A stretch of DNA of 64,000 nucleotides from Peptostreptococcaceae bacterium VA2 (GTDB lineage: Bacteria; Bacillota; Clostridia; Peptostreptococcales; Peptostreptococcaceae), in NCBI GenBank assembly GCA_000686145.1, contig JMMB01000007.1, forward strand, positions 558,001-622,000, read 5' to 3'. Under the pieces are notes generated by a model, which ran no database searches, had not been told where the DNA came from, and was given only the letters and a program-made list of their open reading frames with translations. Positions 45,204 through 54,154 of this stretch are shown here, piece by piece; within the stretch, counting starts at the first letter, position 1, and each line of letters starts with the position of its first letter. A program made the translations under genes and the position numbers.

Positions 45204-45512
45204 ATGTTATTTAATAATGATAAAGTAGTATGCCACCATGCAGATGATCATGACCACGAACACGTGCACGCACATGACCATGTTCATCAACATTCTCATG
45301 GAGATAGTAGTGAAAGCAAAGATGAAAAGACTTTAAAGATATTATTACTTCATTGGGTAAATCATAACGAAACTCATGAAGAAGGATTTAGAGAATGGGT
45401 AGAAAAAGCTAGAGCAATAGGAAAAGAAGAAACAGCTAATAACATAGAAAAGGCTATTGAATATATGAAACAAGCTAATGAAATGTTAGTAGAAGCTAAA
45501 AAACATATGTAA
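45204..45512 (+). CDS. Histidine-rich probable nickel-binding protein
   Basis: A 102-aa protein. Residues 10-32 hold one Cys and eleven His in alternation with Asp, Glu, Val and Ala (H11, H12, H16, then every second residue to H32). That is a classical metal-binding tail like those of HypB, UreE or SlyD. The rest (about 42-102) is helical, with LLLHWVNHNETHEEGFREWVEKARAIG, a small domain seen in other His-rich metal proteins. Given cooT upstream, nickel storage or delivery to CODH/ACS is likely; zinc or cobalt are alternatives. A terminator follows. Confidence 0.83.
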   Translation: MLFNNDKVVCHHADDHDHEHVHAHDHVHQHSHGDSSESKDEKTLKILLLHWVNHNETHEEGFREWVEKARAIGKEETANNIEKAIEYMKQANEMLVEAKKHM

Positions 45513-45534
45513 ATTATATTTATAAATAATTAAG

Positions 45535-45575
45535 AAAAGGATGATTTCAATATTAAATGGGATCATCCTTTTTGA
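45535..45575 (+). terminator. Terminator after the His-rich gene
   Basis: AAAAGGATGAT (from 45535) pairs with ATCATCCTTTTT (from 45562) around a 16-nt loop. Confidence 0.88.
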
Positions 45576-45985
45576 ATATAAAAGATTATATGTAAATTTG
45601 TAGCATTATATTTAATAAAAAAGGTAAAAGAAAGAGATGGGCAATATATTTATCTTAAAATATATAAGATTCTCACTTTTGGGGAAAGTAGAATATTGAC
45701 TAAAAAATTAACTGTTTTCAGTCTTAATTTCTATTAAATACGTATTTCTTAATTTAGGTGTAGGAGATATAAACATAGAAATCAACTAAAGAAATGAAAC
45801 AATATATAAAATTATAATTATATATATGAACACTATATTTAAAAAATAAATTTATTATCTCGGATTTTGACTGTTTAACAGTTAAAAAGGTTTTTTATAC
45901 ATTTATATGTAACAAATTGATGTAGAAAAGTATATATATATATTAGGTAGGCTTTATTCTATCTAATATGTATAGGAGGATAATT
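45576..45985. other. 410-bp AT-rich region before the Ala-Asp repeat gene
   Basis: No convincing gene. It contains a short inverted repeat (ACTGTTTAACAGT near 45870) and a TA dinucleotide run near 45930-45945. It probably holds the promoter for the repeat gene. I looked for sporulation-type boxes and found none that I would defend. Confidence 0.45.
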
Positions 45986-48238
45986 ATGTATAATAATAGA
46001 CCTAGAATTGAAATGAGAAGATTAAGTAAATGTGATAGATCAAACAATAAAAATAAAAGAAAACAAGAATTAGAAGAAAGAAAAGCTAAAAGAAGAGAAG
46101 AGCTAGAAGCGGAATTAGAAGCAAAAGCATACGCAGAAGCATACGCAGAAGCAGACGCAGATGCATGTGCAGACGCAGACGCAACAGCAGATGCAGACTC
46201 AACAGCAGATGCAACAGCAGACGCAGATGCAACAGCAGACGCAGACGCAACAGCAGACGCAGATGCAACAGCAGACGCAGATGCAACAGCAGACGCAGAC
46301 TCAACAGCAGATGCAGATGCAGACGCAACAGCAGATGCAACAGCAGACGCAGATGCAACAGCAGATGCAGACGCAACAGCAGATGCAACAGCAGACGCAG
46401 ATGCAACAGCAGACGCAACAGCAGACGCAGACGCAACAGCAGACGCAGATGCAACAGCAGACGCAGACGCAACAGCAGACGCAGACTCAACAGCAGATGC
46501 AGACGCAACAGCAGACGCAGACGCAACAGCAGACGCAGATGCAACAGCAGACGCAGATGCAACAGCAGACGCAGATGCAACAGCAGATGCAGACTCAACA
46601 GCAGACGCAGATGCAACAGCAGACGCAGACTCAACAGCAGATGCAGATGCAGACGCAACAGCAGATGCAGACGCAACAGCAGACGCAACAGCAGACGCAG
46701 ATGCAACAGCAGATGCAGACGCAACAGCAGACGCAGACTCAACAGCAGACGCAGATGCAACAGCAGACGCAGACGCAACAGCAGATGCAGACGCAACAGC
46801 AGACGCAACAGCAGACGCAGACGCAACAGCAGACGCAGATGCAACAGCAGACGCAGATGCAACAGCAGATGCAACAGCAGATGCAGACGCAACAGCAGAT
46901 GCAACAGCAGATGCAGACGCAACAGCAGACGCAGACGCAACAGCAGACGCAGATGCAACAGCAGATGCAGACGCAACAGCAGACGCAGACGCAACAGCAG
47001 ACGCAGATGCAACAGCAGACGCAGATGCAACAGCAGACGCAGATGCAACAGCAGATGCAGACTCAACAGCAGACGCAGATGCAACAGCAGACGCAGACTC
47101 AACAGCAGATGCAGATGCAGACGCAACAGCAGATGCAGACGCAACAGCAGATGCAACAGCAGATGCAGACGCAACAGCAGATGCAACAGCAGACGCAGAT
47201 GCAACAGCAGACGCAGATGCAACAGCAGATGCAGACGCAACAGCAGATGCAGACGCAACAGCAGACGCAGACGCAACAGCAGACGCAGACGCAACAGCAG
47301 ACGCAGATGCAACAGCAGACGCAGATGCAACAGCAGATGCAACAGCAGATGCAGACGCAACAGCAGACGCAGACGCAACAGCAGACGCAGATGCAACAGC
47401 AGACGCAGATGCAACAGCAGACGCAGATGCAACAGCAGATGCAGACTCAACAGCAGACGCAGATGCAACAGCAGACGCAGATGCAACAGCAGACGCAGAT
47501 GCAACAGCAGACGCAGATGCAACAGCAGACGCAGATGCAACAGCAGACGCAACAGCAGATGCAGACGCAACAGCAGACGCAGACTCAACAGCAGACGCAG
47601 ACGCAACAGCAGATGCAGACGCAGACGCAACAGCAGATGCAGATGCAACAGCAGACGCAGATGCAACATCAGATGCAGATGCAACAGCAGACGCAGATGC
47701 AACAGCAGATGCAACAGCAGACGCAGACTCAACAGCAGACGCAGATGCAACAGCAGATGCAACAGCAGATGCAGACGCAACAGCAGACGCAGACGCAACA
47801 GCAGATGCAGATGCAACAGCAGATGCAACAGCAGACGCAGACTCAACAGCAGACGCAGATGCAACAGCAGATGCAACAGCAGACGCAGACTCAACAGCAG
47901 ACGCAGATGCAACAGCAGACGCAGACGCAGATGCAACAGCAGATGCAACAGCAGATGCAACAGCAGACGCAGACTCAACAGCAGACGCAGATGCAACAGC
48001 AGACGCAGACGCAACAGCAGACGCAGATATAGATGCAGACGCAGATATAGATGCAGATGCAGACGCAACAGCAGAATCTAATGCAAGCAATAATAATCAA
48101 TCTAAATCATGTAACAAGATAGGACCTATAAATGTTAATACACCAATAAATATATATATAACTTGTGGTTGTTGTGGTAAAAAGAAAAAACACAGAATAG
48201 ATGGATGTATTGAAGCTGATGGATATGAAGAAGATTAG
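45986..48238 (+). CDS. Giant Ala-Asp/Thr repeat protein (candidate surface or spore-layer protein)
   Basis: A 750-aa protein of unknown family. Residues 1-54 are basic then mixed helical (RKQELEERKAKRREELEAEL). From about 55 to 696 the chain alternates strictly: Ala at every second position and Asp, Thr or Ser at the others, mainly as ADADAT with ADAT and ADADADAT variants. Near the end two Ile replace Thr. The last 54 residues are not repetitive: Asn-rich, then INVNTPINIYITCGCCGKKKKHR with a CGCC motif and an acidic end. There is no signal peptide. The ATG at 45986 follows TAGGAGGA. Similar build (basic tip, huge low-complexity core, Cys-rich end) is seen in spore coat/exosporium proteins, but this is inference. 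Coding GC is about 55% against about 30% around it. Confidence 0.85.
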   Translation: MYNNRPRIEMRRLSKCDRSNNKNKRKQELEERKAKRREELEAELEAKAYAEAYAEADADACADADATADADSTADATADADATADADATADADATADADATADADSTADADADATADATADADATADADATADATADADATADATADADATADADATADADATADADSTADADATADADATADADATADADATADADATADADSTADADATADADSTADADADATADADATADATADADATADADATADADSTADADATADADATADADATADATADADATADADATADADATADATADADATADATADADATADADATADADATADADATADADATADADATADADATADADATADADSTADADATADADSTADADADATADADATADATADADATADATADADATADADATADADATADADATADADATADADATADADATADADATADATADADATADADATADADATADADATADADATADADSTADADATADADATADADATADADATADADATADATADADATADADSTADADATADADADATADADATADADATSDADATADADATADATADADSTADADATADATADADATADADATADADATADATADADSTADADATADATADADSTADADATADADADATADATADATADADSTADADATADADATADADIDADADIDADADATAESNASNNNQSKSCNKIGPINVNTPINIYITCGCCGKKKKHRIDGCIEADGYEED
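46150..48072 (+). repeat. 6-bp-based repeat array inside the Ala-Asp gene
   Basis: About 1.9 kb made from GCAGAC, GCAGAT, GCAACA and GCATCA-type hexamers (Ala is always GCA, Thr ACA, Ser TCA; Asp varies GAC/GAT). The main unit is 18 bp with 12- and 24-bp variants, so every length change keeps the reading frame. Larger blocks recur: about 180 bp from 46501 is repeated identically at 46969 (offset 468 bp), and a third partial copy starts near 47353. This indicates growth by segmental duplication. Confidence 0.95.
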
Positions 48239-48292
48239 GATGAAGAATAAAAATTTAGATTAATTATTTTGTAATAAGGGGTGTAGATTAAT

Positions 48293-48706
48293 ATGAGAGA
48301 TGTAGAACACTCAAGTGAAAGCAAGCCAATAAAAGATAGAAAATCATCACATGATAGCAAACATGTAAGCGTTAGTAAGCCCGTAAAAGATAGTAAAAGT
48401 TCAAGTGATAAAAAACACTCAAGTGAAAGCAAACCAATAAAAGATAAGAAATCATCACATGATAGCAAACATGTAAGTGTTAGCAAGCCCGTAAAAGATA
48501 GTAAAAGTTCAAGTGATAAAAAACATTCAAGTGAGAGTAAACCAGTAAAAGACAAAAAAACATCACATGATAGCAAACACGTAAGTGTTAGTAAGCCTGT
48601 AAAAGATAGTAAAAGCTCAAGTGATAAAAAACACTCAAGCGAAAGTAAGCCAATAAAAGATAAAAAATCATCACATGATAGCAAGCATGTAAGTGATAGT
48701 GAATAA
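48293..48706 (+). CDS. Lys/Ser/His repeat protein (CotG-like character)
   Basis: A 137-aa very basic, hydrophilic protein. Apart from the first five residues it consists of an 18-residue unit of the form H-x-S-x-S-K-P-x-K-D-x-K-S-S-x-D-x-K, present about 7.3 times and arranged as 3.6 copies of a 36-residue double unit (repeats from residues 6, 42, 78 and 114). No hydrophobic core or signal peptide is visible. Ser/Lys/His repeats of this kind resemble Bacillus CotG, a spore coat protein phosphorylated by CotH, but homology is not shown. It lies 54 bp behind the acidic repeat gene and ends at a terminator, so the pair is likely cotranscribed. Confidence 0.8.
   Translation: MRDVEHSSESKPIKDRKSSHDSKHVSVSKPVKDSKSSSDKKHSSESKPIKDKKSSHDSKHVSVSKPVKDSKSSSDKKHSSESKPVKDKKTSHDSKHVSVSKPVKDSKSSSDKKHSSESKPIKDKKSSHDSKHVSDSE
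48308..48703 (+). repeat. 54-bp/108-bp tandem repeat in the Lys/Ser/His gene
   Basis: Tandem DNA repeats of 108 bp (3.6 copies), each two diverged 54-bp halves. The copies differ mostly at synonymous sites. Confidence 0.9.
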
Positions 48707-48715
48707 TTTTAAAGA

Positions 48716-48740
48716 GTGGTCATATTTGACCACCTTTTTT
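48716..48740 (+). terminator. Terminator after the Lys/Ser/His repeat gene
   Basis: GTGGTCA (48716-48722), loop TATT, TGACCAC (48727-48733), then CTTTTTT. Confidence 0.9.
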
Positions 48741-48851
48741 ACATTCAATCTATTTGTTTACCTAAAATATTAAAATGAAGGTACTAGCTATTAACAGTAA
48801 ACTCTATGAGTATACAGAGACAATGAAAAATTAAAAAAATCATAAAATATA

Positions 48852-48880
48852 TTGACGTAATTTAATTAATATTATATAAT
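48852..48880 (+). promoter_or_regulatory. Promoter of tRNA-Ser
   Basis: TTGACG (48852-48857), a 17-bp spacer and TATAAT (48875-48880), about 24 bp before the tRNA. Confidence 0.85.
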
Positions 48881-48903
48881 TAATTTATAAACAAAGAAAA
48901 CGT

Positions 48904-48994
48904 GGAGAAGTACTCAAGTGGCTAAAGAGGTGCCCCTGCTAAGGGTATAGGCTGGGTAACTGGTGCGAGGGTTCGAATCCCTCCTTCTCCGCCA
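48904..48994 (+). tRNA. tRNA-Ser (GCT)
   Basis: A 91-nt class II tRNA with encoded CCA. The acceptor stem GGAGAAG (48904-48910) pairs with CTTCTCC (48984-48990). The anticodon loop CTGCTAA gives anticodon GCT for AGC/AGU serine codons. A long variable arm and the T-loop GTTCGAATC are present. It has its own promoter and terminator. Confidence 0.96.
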
Positions 48995-48998
48995 GTAA

Positions 48999-49030
48999 AA
49001 AACTATCGATTAATCGATAGTTTTTTTTAT
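48999..49030 (+). terminator. Terminator after tRNA-Ser
   Basis: A perfect palindrome AAACTATCGATT/AATCGATAGTTT around 49000-49023, followed by a run of T. Confidence 0.9.
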
Positions 49031-49072
49031 GTGATTTGACGTAAATAGACAGACGAATGGAGATGTTTTTTT

Positions 49073-50635
49073 GTGAAAAACAGCAAAGAAAGAGTTCGTA
49101 AAATTTTAAATGGAGCTCAAAATTTTAAGTATAAACTAGTAAGAGATTCTCTTCTAGTTGGAATAGTAGTAGGTGTAACTATTGTAACATATAGGATTAT
49201 TGCATCAAAATTAGCTCAAGTATTTATGAGCATTTATTCAAAGGGTAGAGAAAATTTAGCATTTATACCAATTATATTTATATTACTTACAGCTGCTGGA
49301 TATTTTGTATCAAGACAGGTTAAAAAGGAACCTATGATATCTGGAAGTGGGATACCCCAAATTGAAGGTATTTTAATGAGAAGACTTAAGATGAATTGGT
49401 TTAAGATTTTAATAAATAAATTTATTGGAGGACTTATATGCCTAGGGGCTGGATTATCAGTAGGTAGAGAAGGTCCATCTGTTCAAATGGGTGCTTCTGT
49501 TGGAGAAGGTATAGCTAAGAAATTAAATAGACCAGAAGATGAAGAAAAATATCTAATAACAAGTGGAGCAAGTGCAGGTTTAGCAGCAGCATTTAGTGCG
49601 CCATTATCAGGAGTTATGTTTGCATTAGAAGAAGTTCATAAAAACTTTTCACCGTTAGTTTTATTATCAGCTATGATAGCTTCGTTAACTGCTGATTTTA
49701 TATCTAAACAATTCTTTGGAATAATACCATCACTACATTTTGGGGACTTAACGCCAATACCATTAAAGTATTATGGAGTACTTATAATATTAGGAATAAC
49801 AATAGGTATAAGTGGAGTTATATTTAATAGAGGGATTTTAAAGACACAAAGTATGTTTAAGCAAAGTAATATGAGTACAGAAGTAAAGATAATAATACCT
49901 TTTATAATGGCTGGAATCATAGGGTTAGTATCACCTATATTATTAGGTGGTGGTCATGAACTTATAATGAGTTTAAAAGAAAGTAATTTCACTATGATTA
50001 TGTTAATGATATTTATTGTAGCTAAATTTTTATTTACATTTATAAGTTTTGGATCAGGAGTTCCAGGAGGAATATTTTTCCCATTACTTACGCTAGGGGC
50101 GTTAGTGGGAAATGTAGTAGGAATTATATCAATACTATATTTAGGTGTACCAAGTAGCTATATGATGAATTTTGTAGTTCTAGCTATGGCTGGTCACTTT
50201 GCAGCAACGGTAAAGGCTCCTATAACAGCGATAATACTAATATCAGAAATGACTGGTTCTCTAGATCATCTATTAGCACTTTCTATGGTTGTAATTATTT
50301 CTCAATTAACATCAGATATATTAAATTCACACCCCATATATGAAAGCCTGTTAGAGCGATTATTAGAAAATGGAACACACAAATATGAAGGCAGTTCTAG
50401 TAAAAAGGCATCATTAGAAGCTGTTGTTCATATGAATAGTAAACTTGATGGAAAGCGTATAAAGGAAGTATGTTGGCCTAATAATTGTTTAGTAGTTACA
50501 ATTACTAGAGGTAATACTGAAATATTACCTAAAGGTGAAACTGAAATAATGGCAGGCGATTATTTAACAGTTATGACAGATCAAAATAGTTCTCCAGAGA
50601 CATTGAATAAAGTAATTGAGCTGGCAGAAAGCTAA
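49073..50635 (+). CDS. ClC-family chloride channel/antiporter with TrkA-C domain
   Basis: A 520-aa integral membrane protein of the ClC family. Selectivity motifs are present: GSGIPQIEG, GREGPSVQMG and GSGVPGGIFFPLL. The protein has about ten to twelve membrane segments up to about residue 430. A C-terminal TrkA-C/RCK_C domain (about 440-520) probably senses a ligand. The family includes H+/Cl- exchangers and fluoride exporters. The GREGP motif points to the common Cl- type rather than the fluoride branch. The gene starts at GTG 49073, 10 bp after GGAG. Confidence 0.92.
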   Translation: MKNSKERVRKILNGAQNFKYKLVRDSLLVGIVVGVTIVTYRIIASKLAQVFMSIYSKGRENLAFIPIIFILLTAAGYFVSRQVKKEPMISGSGIPQIEGILMRRLKMNWFKILINKFIGGLICLGAGLSVGREGPSVQMGASVGEGIAKKLNRPEDEEKYLITSGASAGLAAAFSAPLSGVMFALEEVHKNFSPLVLLSAMIASLTADFISKQFFGIIPSLHFGDLTPIPLKYYGVLIILGITIGISGVIFNRGILKTQSMFKQSNMSTEVKIIIPFIMAGIIGLVSPILLGGGHELIMSLKESNFTMIMLMIFIVAKFLFTFISFGSGVPGGIFFPLLTLGALVGNVVGIISILYLGVPSSYMMNFVVLAMAGHFAATVKAPITAIILISEMTGSLDHLLALSMVVIISQLTSDILNSHPIYESLLERLLENGTHKYEGSSSKKASLEAVVHMNSKLDGKRIKEVCWPNNCLVVTITRGNTEILPKGETEIMAGDYLTVMTDQNSSPETLNKVIELAES

Positions 50636-50648
50636 AAATAAAAATTAT

Positions 50649-50697
50649 TAAAGAGCTAAAATCTATTATTAGAAGGATTTTAGCTCTTTAATTTTGT
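50649..50697 (+). terminator. Terminator after the ClC gene
   Basis: A 15-bp perfect stem (50649-50663 with 50676-50690) followed by ATTTT. Confidence 0.85.
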
Positions 50698-51045
50698 GAA
50701 TAAATACTTATCAGTACAATAGTAGATTTTGATTTATGTATTACAATTTATTTGATTACTTCTATGTATTTTTATAATGTTTTTAGTTTACAATTAAATA
50801 GGGGTAACTTTTATTTAAATAAATTTAAAATAGCTATAAATCTGATCCGATAGGTTATCCGTTATTTATATAAAATTTCTTCTTTTTAAAATTATATACT
50901 ATAATAGTATTTGGATATATTTTCAAGATTATAAATAAAACATAATTAAAAATATAAAAAACTTTAACATAAATAATAAAAAGCCTTAATTTAAGGCGTG
51001 AAAAACAATTATATAATAATAAATATAACTTCAAGGTGGTAGTTT
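50698..51045. other. AT-rich spacer before the helicase gene
   Basis: About 350 bp with no gene seen. It has a small hairpin GCCTTAA/TTAAGGC near 50983-50997 and several TATAAT-like boxes. Confidence 0.4.
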
Positions 51046-53088
51046 ATGATAAGTATAGGTAAAATGAATGAAAATCAAGAAAGTGCAGTAAATCATATAG
51101 AGGGACCATGCATGGTCCTTGCAGGTCCAGGATCTGGTAAGACTAGAGTAATAACTTATAGAATTGCTAATATGGTAGTAAACAAAAATATAAGACCGAG
51201 TAGTATACTTGCAATAAGTTTCACTAAGGCATCATCAGTAGAAATGAAAAATAGAGCTTTAAGTTTAAGTAATGATTATAGAATGAATAAAGTTACATAT
51301 GGAACATTTCATTCTGTATTTTTTAGGATTTTAAGATATTTTGAAAACTATAGCTTAGATAGTATATTTGATGAAAAATCAAAAAGATTAGTACTTAGAG
51401 GAATTCTTAAAAGCTTAAATGTAGAAAATGCAGATGATGATGAAACTATAGGTCAAGTTATAAATGAAATATCATATGTTAAAAACGAACTAATGGATAA
51501 AATAGATTTTGAATCTGAAATATTAAGTAGTGATGAATTTACAAAAGTTTATAATCTTTATGAAGAACATAAAAATACAATAAATAAAATAGATTTTGAT
51601 GATATGTTAATAAAAACATATTATTTATTGCAAAATAATAAATCAGCATTAGATAGAATTAGAAATACATATAAATATATTTTGGTAGATGAATTCCAAG
51701 ATATAAATAAAGTACAATTTGAAGTACTTAAATTAATAGCAAATCCTATAAATAATATATTTGTAGTTGGAGATGAAGACCAAAGTATATATGGTTTTAG
51801 AGGGTCAAGACCAGATTTTTTACTTCAATTTGAATCATACTTTGAAAATACTAAAAAAGTATTATTGGACATTAATTATAGATCGAAAAATGAAATAGTT
51901 GATGTAGCTAATAGACTTATAGAAAAAAATGAAAATAGATATGAAAAAGTTATAATGTGCGATCAAGGGAAAGGCGCTACTGTAAATTACGTATCTCCAG
52001 AGGATTCAGAAGAAGAAGCTACATTTATAGCTAAAGATATTTTAGAAGAAATGAAAAAAGAATATACAGAGTATACTGATTTTGCAGTAATATACAGAAC
52101 TAATATACAATCAAGAGCACTTGTAGATATATTTATGGATATGAGAATTCCATTTGTAGTGAAAGACTCCGTAATAACAATATACGACCACTGGGCATCT
52201 CAGGATATTTTAGCGTATTTAAGAATAGCTCTAAATGCAAAATCTAATAAAGACTGGGTTAGAATTATAAATAAGCCTTTTAGATATATTTCTAAGGATA
52301 ATGTGAATTTGGTGAAAGAAGAGTCTGATTTTATAAATGCATTAATAAATAAATGTGATCTTCACCCTAAACAAGTTAAGACTATTAATGATTTAGAAAT
52401 AGATTTAAGTTATTTAAAAACACTAAATCCTAAAAATGCAATATCTTATATAAGGACAAGTTTAGATTATGATAGATACATACTAGATTATTGTTTAAAT
52501 AGAAAAATTAAAACTAATGGATTAATTGAAATTTTAAATGAATTAGAAAGTTCAGCAATGAACTTTAAAACTATACAAGAGTACATGGATCATATAGAAA
52601 GAGTTAAATCAGAACTTATAGAAAATAAAAATAATAAAAATAGTGACGGTGTTATTTTTACAACTATGCATAGTGCAAAGGGATTAGAATTTAAAAATGT
52701 TTATATAATAGGGGCTAATGAAGGTACTATTCCGCATGAAAAGTCTTATGATATAGGTGATGACGAAAAGAAAGTAGAACAAATAGAAGAAGAGAGAAGA
52801 CTTATGTATGTAGCTATTACAAGAGCAGAAGAAAGTTTATATATAAGTTCTCCTAGCAGTAAGTATGGTAAGAAAGTATCTAAATCCAGATTTATAGATG
52901 ATATTAAGTCTCCTACTAATAAAGAAATGCAAGATACAATGATAGGAGATAAAATATATCATAAAAGATTTAAAGAAGGTGTTATTATACAAAAAGAAGG
53001 AAATTCTATTAAAGTTAAATTTAAAGATGGAGATAGAACACTTGATTATAAAGTTTGCCTTGTTAAAGGAATGATATGGAAGATATAG
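51046..53088 (+). CDS. UvrD/PcrA-family superfamily 1 helicase
   Basis: A 680-aa DNA helicase. It has the Q-motif region (MNENQESAV), Walker A (AGPGSGKTRVITYRIA), motif Ia (SFTKASSVEM), motif II (ILVDEFQDIN), motif III (VVGDEDQSIYGFRGS), motif IV (NYRS), motif V (TTMHSAKGLEF) and motif VI (EERRLMYVAITRAEESLY). The C-terminal 60 residues end in a small beta domain (GDKIYHKRFKEGVIIQKEG) as in PcrA. It is somewhat shorter than typical PcrA (about 740), so it may be a second paralogue rather than the housekeeping copy. The start follows AAGGTGG. Confidence 0.9.
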   Translation: MISIGKMNENQESAVNHIEGPCMVLAGPGSGKTRVITYRIANMVVNKNIRPSSILAISFTKASSVEMKNRALSLSNDYRMNKVTYGTFHSVFFRILRYFENYSLDSIFDEKSKRLVLRGILKSLNVENADDDETIGQVINEISYVKNELMDKIDFESEILSSDEFTKVYNLYEEHKNTINKIDFDDMLIKTYYLLQNNKSALDRIRNTYKYILVDEFQDINKVQFEVLKLIANPINNIFVVGDEDQSIYGFRGSRPDFLLQFESYFENTKKVLLDINYRSKNEIVDVANRLIEKNENRYEKVIMCDQGKGATVNYVSPEDSEEEATFIAKDILEEMKKEYTEYTDFAVIYRTNIQSRALVDIFMDMRIPFVVKDSVITIYDHWASQDILAYLRIALNAKSNKDWVRIINKPFRYISKDNVNLVKEESDFINALINKCDLHPKQVKTINDLEIDLSYLKTLNPKNAISYIRTSLDYDRYILDYCLNRKIKTNGLIEILNELESSAMNFKTIQEYMDHIERVKSELIENKNNKNSDGVIFTTMHSAKGLEFKNVYIIGANEGTIPHEKSYDIGDDEKKVEQIEEERRLMYVAITRAEESLYISSPSSKYGKKVSKSRFIDDIKSPTNKEMQDTMIGDKIYHKRFKEGVIIQKEGNSIKVKFKDGDRTLDYKVCLVKGMIWKI

Positions 53089-53103
53089 CTTAGTTTAATA
53101 AAA

Positions 53104-53142
53104 AAGCCAGAGTGAGGTTATTTAATAACATCACTCCGGCTT
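53104..53142. terminator. Bidirectional terminator between the helicase and asparaginase genes
   Basis: AAGCCAGAGTGAGGTTAT pairs with ATAACATCACTCCGGCTT with two mismatches. It lies between convergent genes. Confidence 0.82.
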
Positions 53143-53158
53143 ATATAAATTGAACGGT

Positions 53159-54154
53159 TTAATAATAAATACCTTTTTCAAAGAAATCTTTTATTTCATT
53201 TAAATCATTAGTTTTTCCAAGGGCTAACATAAGCTTTATTCTAGCCTTTTGACCTGGAAGATCGCCTCCAAATATACATTCAATGTTTCTTAAATCTCTT
53301 CCAGAACCGAAATATCCATAGCTATCAAATACTCTACCAGAGTGACATCTAGAAACTATAACAACGGGTACATTATTTTCTCTAGCATACTTAACCCCTT
53401 CAAACATTTGAGGAGGTATATTTCCTCTACCCATAGCTTCTATAATTATACCTTTATATCCATTATCAGTAGCTAATTTTATAAACTCATCATCCATACC
53501 AACAGCAGCTTTAAATAAAGCAACTTTTGATTCAACATTATCAGTATCAATTATAGTTCTAGGACCTACATTCTTAGCTAGTACAAGCTCATTACAATCT
53601 ATTACACCTAGAGGACCTGTAGCTAGTGCTTTAAATGTATTTAAAGCTAGAGTGTTTGTTTTAGTAGCTTCAGAAGCCAACATAGCCTCGTTATTTAAAA
53701 CAACAAGAACACCTTTGCCAACAGCTTCTTTAGATATAGCTGTACAAACAGCTGAAGATAAATTACTAGGACCATCATATCCAAGTTCAGAGCTACTTCT
53801 CATAGCTCCTGTAACTATAACTGGCTTTGTGCTAGTTATAGTTAAATCTAAGAAATAAGCAGTTTCTTCTAAACTATCCGTACCATGAGTAATAACAACG
53901 CCATCTACATCTTCTCTTATAAGTAAATTATTTACATAATTTTTTAATTCCATCATTCTTTCTGGTGTAATATGAGGTCCAGGTATCTCATCAAAATTTA
54001 AAATTTCAATCTCTGCGACTTTATCAATATTAGTCACCATTGACATTATTTGCTCACCAGATAAAGTAGGTATAGCAGCGCCTACTTTTTCATCTACTGT
54101 CATAGATATAGTTCCACCTGTAAAAACTATAGCAATTTTTTTCTTTTTATTCAT
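53159..54154 (-). CDS. L-asparaginase
   Basis: A 331-aa asparaginase that hydrolyses asparagine to aspartate and ammonia. Catalytic motifs: the first Thr in FTGGTISMTVD and the second in VITHGTDSLEETA, with Lys in VTGAMRSS region downstream as usual. There is no signal peptide, so it is a cytoplasmic type I-like enzyme. The ATG at 54154 is preceded by GGGAGGC in reverse. An ACCTATATAGGT palindrome (54214-54225) lies about 60 bp upstream and could be an operator. It is monocistronic. Confidence 0.92.
   Translation of the reverse strand: MNKKKKIAIVFTGGTISMTVDEKVGAAIPTLSGEQIMSMVTNIDKVAEIEILNFDEIPGPHITPERMMELKNYVNNLLIREDVDGVVITHGTDSLEETAYFLDLTITSTKPVIVTGAMRSSSELGYDGPSNLSSAVCTAISKEAVGKGVLVVLNNEAMLASEATKTNTLALNTFKALATGPLGVIDCNELVLAKNVGPRTIIDTDNVESKVALFKAAVGMDDEFIKLATDNGYKGIIIEAMGRGNIPPQMFEGVKYARENNVPVVIVSRCHSGRVFDSYGYFGSGRDLRNIECIFGGDLPGQKARIKLMLALGKTNDLNEIKDFFEKGIYY

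Noticed and set aside
45943-48090. Long open frames on both strands over the repeat (poly-Gln/Thr, Arg/Cys/Asn/Ser, Ser-Ala-Val and Leu/Arg/His products)
   Set aside because: They follow from the repeat units lacking stop codons in nearly all frames. Only the frame from 45986 has a proper ribosome site and non-repetitive ends with balanced composition.
46150-48703. CRISPR-like array
   Set aside because: The repeats are contiguous coding repeats with no unique spacers, and no cas genes are present.
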